This document shows positions 63,084-64,000 of a stretch of 64,000 nt of DNA, piece by piece. Within the stretch, counting starts at the first letter, position 1. The number at the start of each line of letters is the position of its first letter. Below the pieces are notes generated by a model. It saw only the letters and a list, made by a program, of their open reading frames with translations. It was not told the DNA's origin and ran no database searches. The stretch spans positions 1,302,001-1,366,000 of the forward strand of contig JAMBOW010000001.1 of NCBI GenBank assembly GCA_023715865.1, written 5' to 3'. The position numbers were made by a program, and so were the translations under genes. The DNA comes from Neobacillus mesonae (GTDB lineage: Bacteria > Bacillota > Bacilli > Paenibacillales > Paenibacillaceae).

Positions 63084-64000
63084 TTATACGGTAGTTGTCC
63101 TCTCCACAATCCTCAGCGAATGCTGAAGCTCTATCATATCTTCATAAATTGCTGGAAACATGGACAACCAGGGAATATTCATCTCTGAAGGCTCCTTTTT
63201 CTCTTTTACAGACTGTGCGAGCATTTCAAAATACCGTTCAAACGCCTTACTTTCTTCACTTAATAAAGTATTCTCATTCTTATTATGTGACGCAGCCAGC
63301 AGTCCGTAACCAAGATGAAGGCAGTCGGCTACGGCAGGCCATAGTCTTGCTGTTCTTTCACTATGGCGAATCGATTCAGCAAAAGCATTGTCATACAGAA
63401 GCCTGAAGCGAATTAAGGCATTCTGAAGCTCTTGTTCTTTTTCCTTCCTATCTTGACCTGACTCACCGTTCAATAAAGCCCCCAAAAGCTGCCCCTCTTT
63501 CATAATCGTCTCTGAGAATACGGATGGCAATCGGCTTGAGGAGGATGTTCTCCATAGCAGCATGGATCCCAGGATACCAATTATACTTCCGATGATGATG
63601 TCTATAACACGCGCCGAAATAAAATACCCGGCAGTTAAAGCGGGTTGGATGGTTGTGCCAATCAGCAGAGTGCTTGGTGTCAGAAATAGTACAGCAAGTG
63701 CATAATTCCGTCCGTAGATCAGCTCTACAATAAATTGAAAAATCATTAATGTTATTGGAACTACCAGACCCAGCGGCTCATACCACAGTACAGCAGCTCC
63801 GATCAATATCCCAATGATTGTACCCGCTGAGCGCTGCAGACCTCTATACAGCGTACCGATATAAGTACCTCCTGCCATCACAGCTGCACTGGACAAAGGC
63901 ACCCAATAAGAGCGATCAAAGTGGAATCCATAGGCAACCGCTGCCGCTACAATCAGAACCAAACCATAGCGAAGCGCAGTATAAGGAACCGTTGCTCCGG
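63084..64000 (-). CDS. FUSC family membrane protein, partial (5' end outside the window)
   Basis: The last 305 residues of a larger membrane protein whose frame stays open to the window edge; a TTG at 63962 is not a likely start. YWVPLSSAAVMAGG and YRGLQRSAGTIIGILIGAAV are the FUSC/ArAE motifs, here the second membrane half, with about five spans and a cytoplasmic helical tail from about residue 160. Members export aromatic acids or fusaric acid-like compounds. A terminator is shared with the SDR gene. Confidence 0.85.
   Translation of the reverse strand, partial: GATVPYTALRYGLVLIVAAAVAYGFHFDRSYWVPLSSAAVMAGGTYIGTLYRGLQRSAGTIIGILIGAAVLWYEPLGLVVPITLMIFQFIVELIYGRNYALAVLFLTPSTLLIGTTIQPALTAGYFISARVIDIIIGSIIGILGSMLLWRTSSSSRLPSVFSETIMKEGQLLGALLNGESGQDRKEKEQELQNALIRFRLLYDNAFAESIRHSERTARLWPAVADCLHLGYGLLAASHNKNENTLLSEESKAFERYFEMLAQSVKEKKEPSEMNIPWLSMFPAIYEDMIELQHSLRIVERTTTV

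Overview
The window looks like chromosomal DNA of a low-to-mid GC, endospore-forming Bacillales species, most likely Paenibacillus or a close relative. The evidence is the genes themselves: a CotF-type spore coat cluster arranged like Bacillus subtilis yraGF-adhB-yraED, the spore protein Tlp, a GerAB-type germinant permease, strong GGAGG ribosome binding sites with some GTG and TTG starts, and a secreted protein carrying a copper-amine-oxidase-type stalk. I saw no rRNA, tRNA, CRISPR array, transposase, phage gene or replication origin. Most genes are metabolic, regulatory or transport genes in short operons separated by clear hairpin terminators.

Layout. 0-1 kb: end of a sugar ABC permease operon. 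1-9 kb: amino-acid oxidase, a ZTP-type riboswitch ahead of a DJ-1/PfpI plus GNAT operon, a His-rich PadR repressor with a twin-palindrome promoter, a secreted protein, SDR, a GumN-like secreted protein, MarR. 9-14 kb: a DEAH helicase with two membrane segments, EamA and CDF transporters. 14-21 kb: soluble PAS chemoreceptor, cupin, spore coat cluster, heme O synthase, amino acid permease. 21-28 kb: glycolate oxidase glcDF with a divergent GntR repressor and shared palindrome, tlp, and a nitroreductase-MarR-ABM module with a repeated operator. 28-36 kb: membrane proteins, NADAR-NUDIX pair, GerAB, chemoreceptor. 36-47 kb: response regulator convergent with and overlapping a 1719-residue Ser/Thr kinase-AAA-GAF-histidine kinase, then a tight four-gene operon (Ig-like inhibitor fold, class 3 lipase, two paralogous helical proteins with a hydrophobic core), then an FAD oxidoreductase. 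47-52 kb: zwf-tal-gnd with a divergent LysR. 52-64 kb: WYL regulator and DinB, a broken manganese catalase, an ANT(6)-like adenylyltransferase, SDRs, a beta-propeller protein, a diguanylate cyclase facing a PilZ receptor, and a FUSC protein running off the end.

The best leads are: (1) the ZTP riboswitch with its own promoter and long terminator controlling a DJ-1/PfpI-GNAT operon rather than a standard purine or folate gene; (2) the 41.8-44.9 kb operon, whose tandem helical proteins resemble alpha-pore-forming toxins in layout and travel with a lipase and a chagasin-like protein behind a nested inverted repeat; (3) the convergent kinase and regulator genes, whose transcripts appear to overlap through the whole regulator; (4) the exactly 15-bp-spaced TTGA-N4-TCAA operator array. 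These functional readings are inference from sequence alone.
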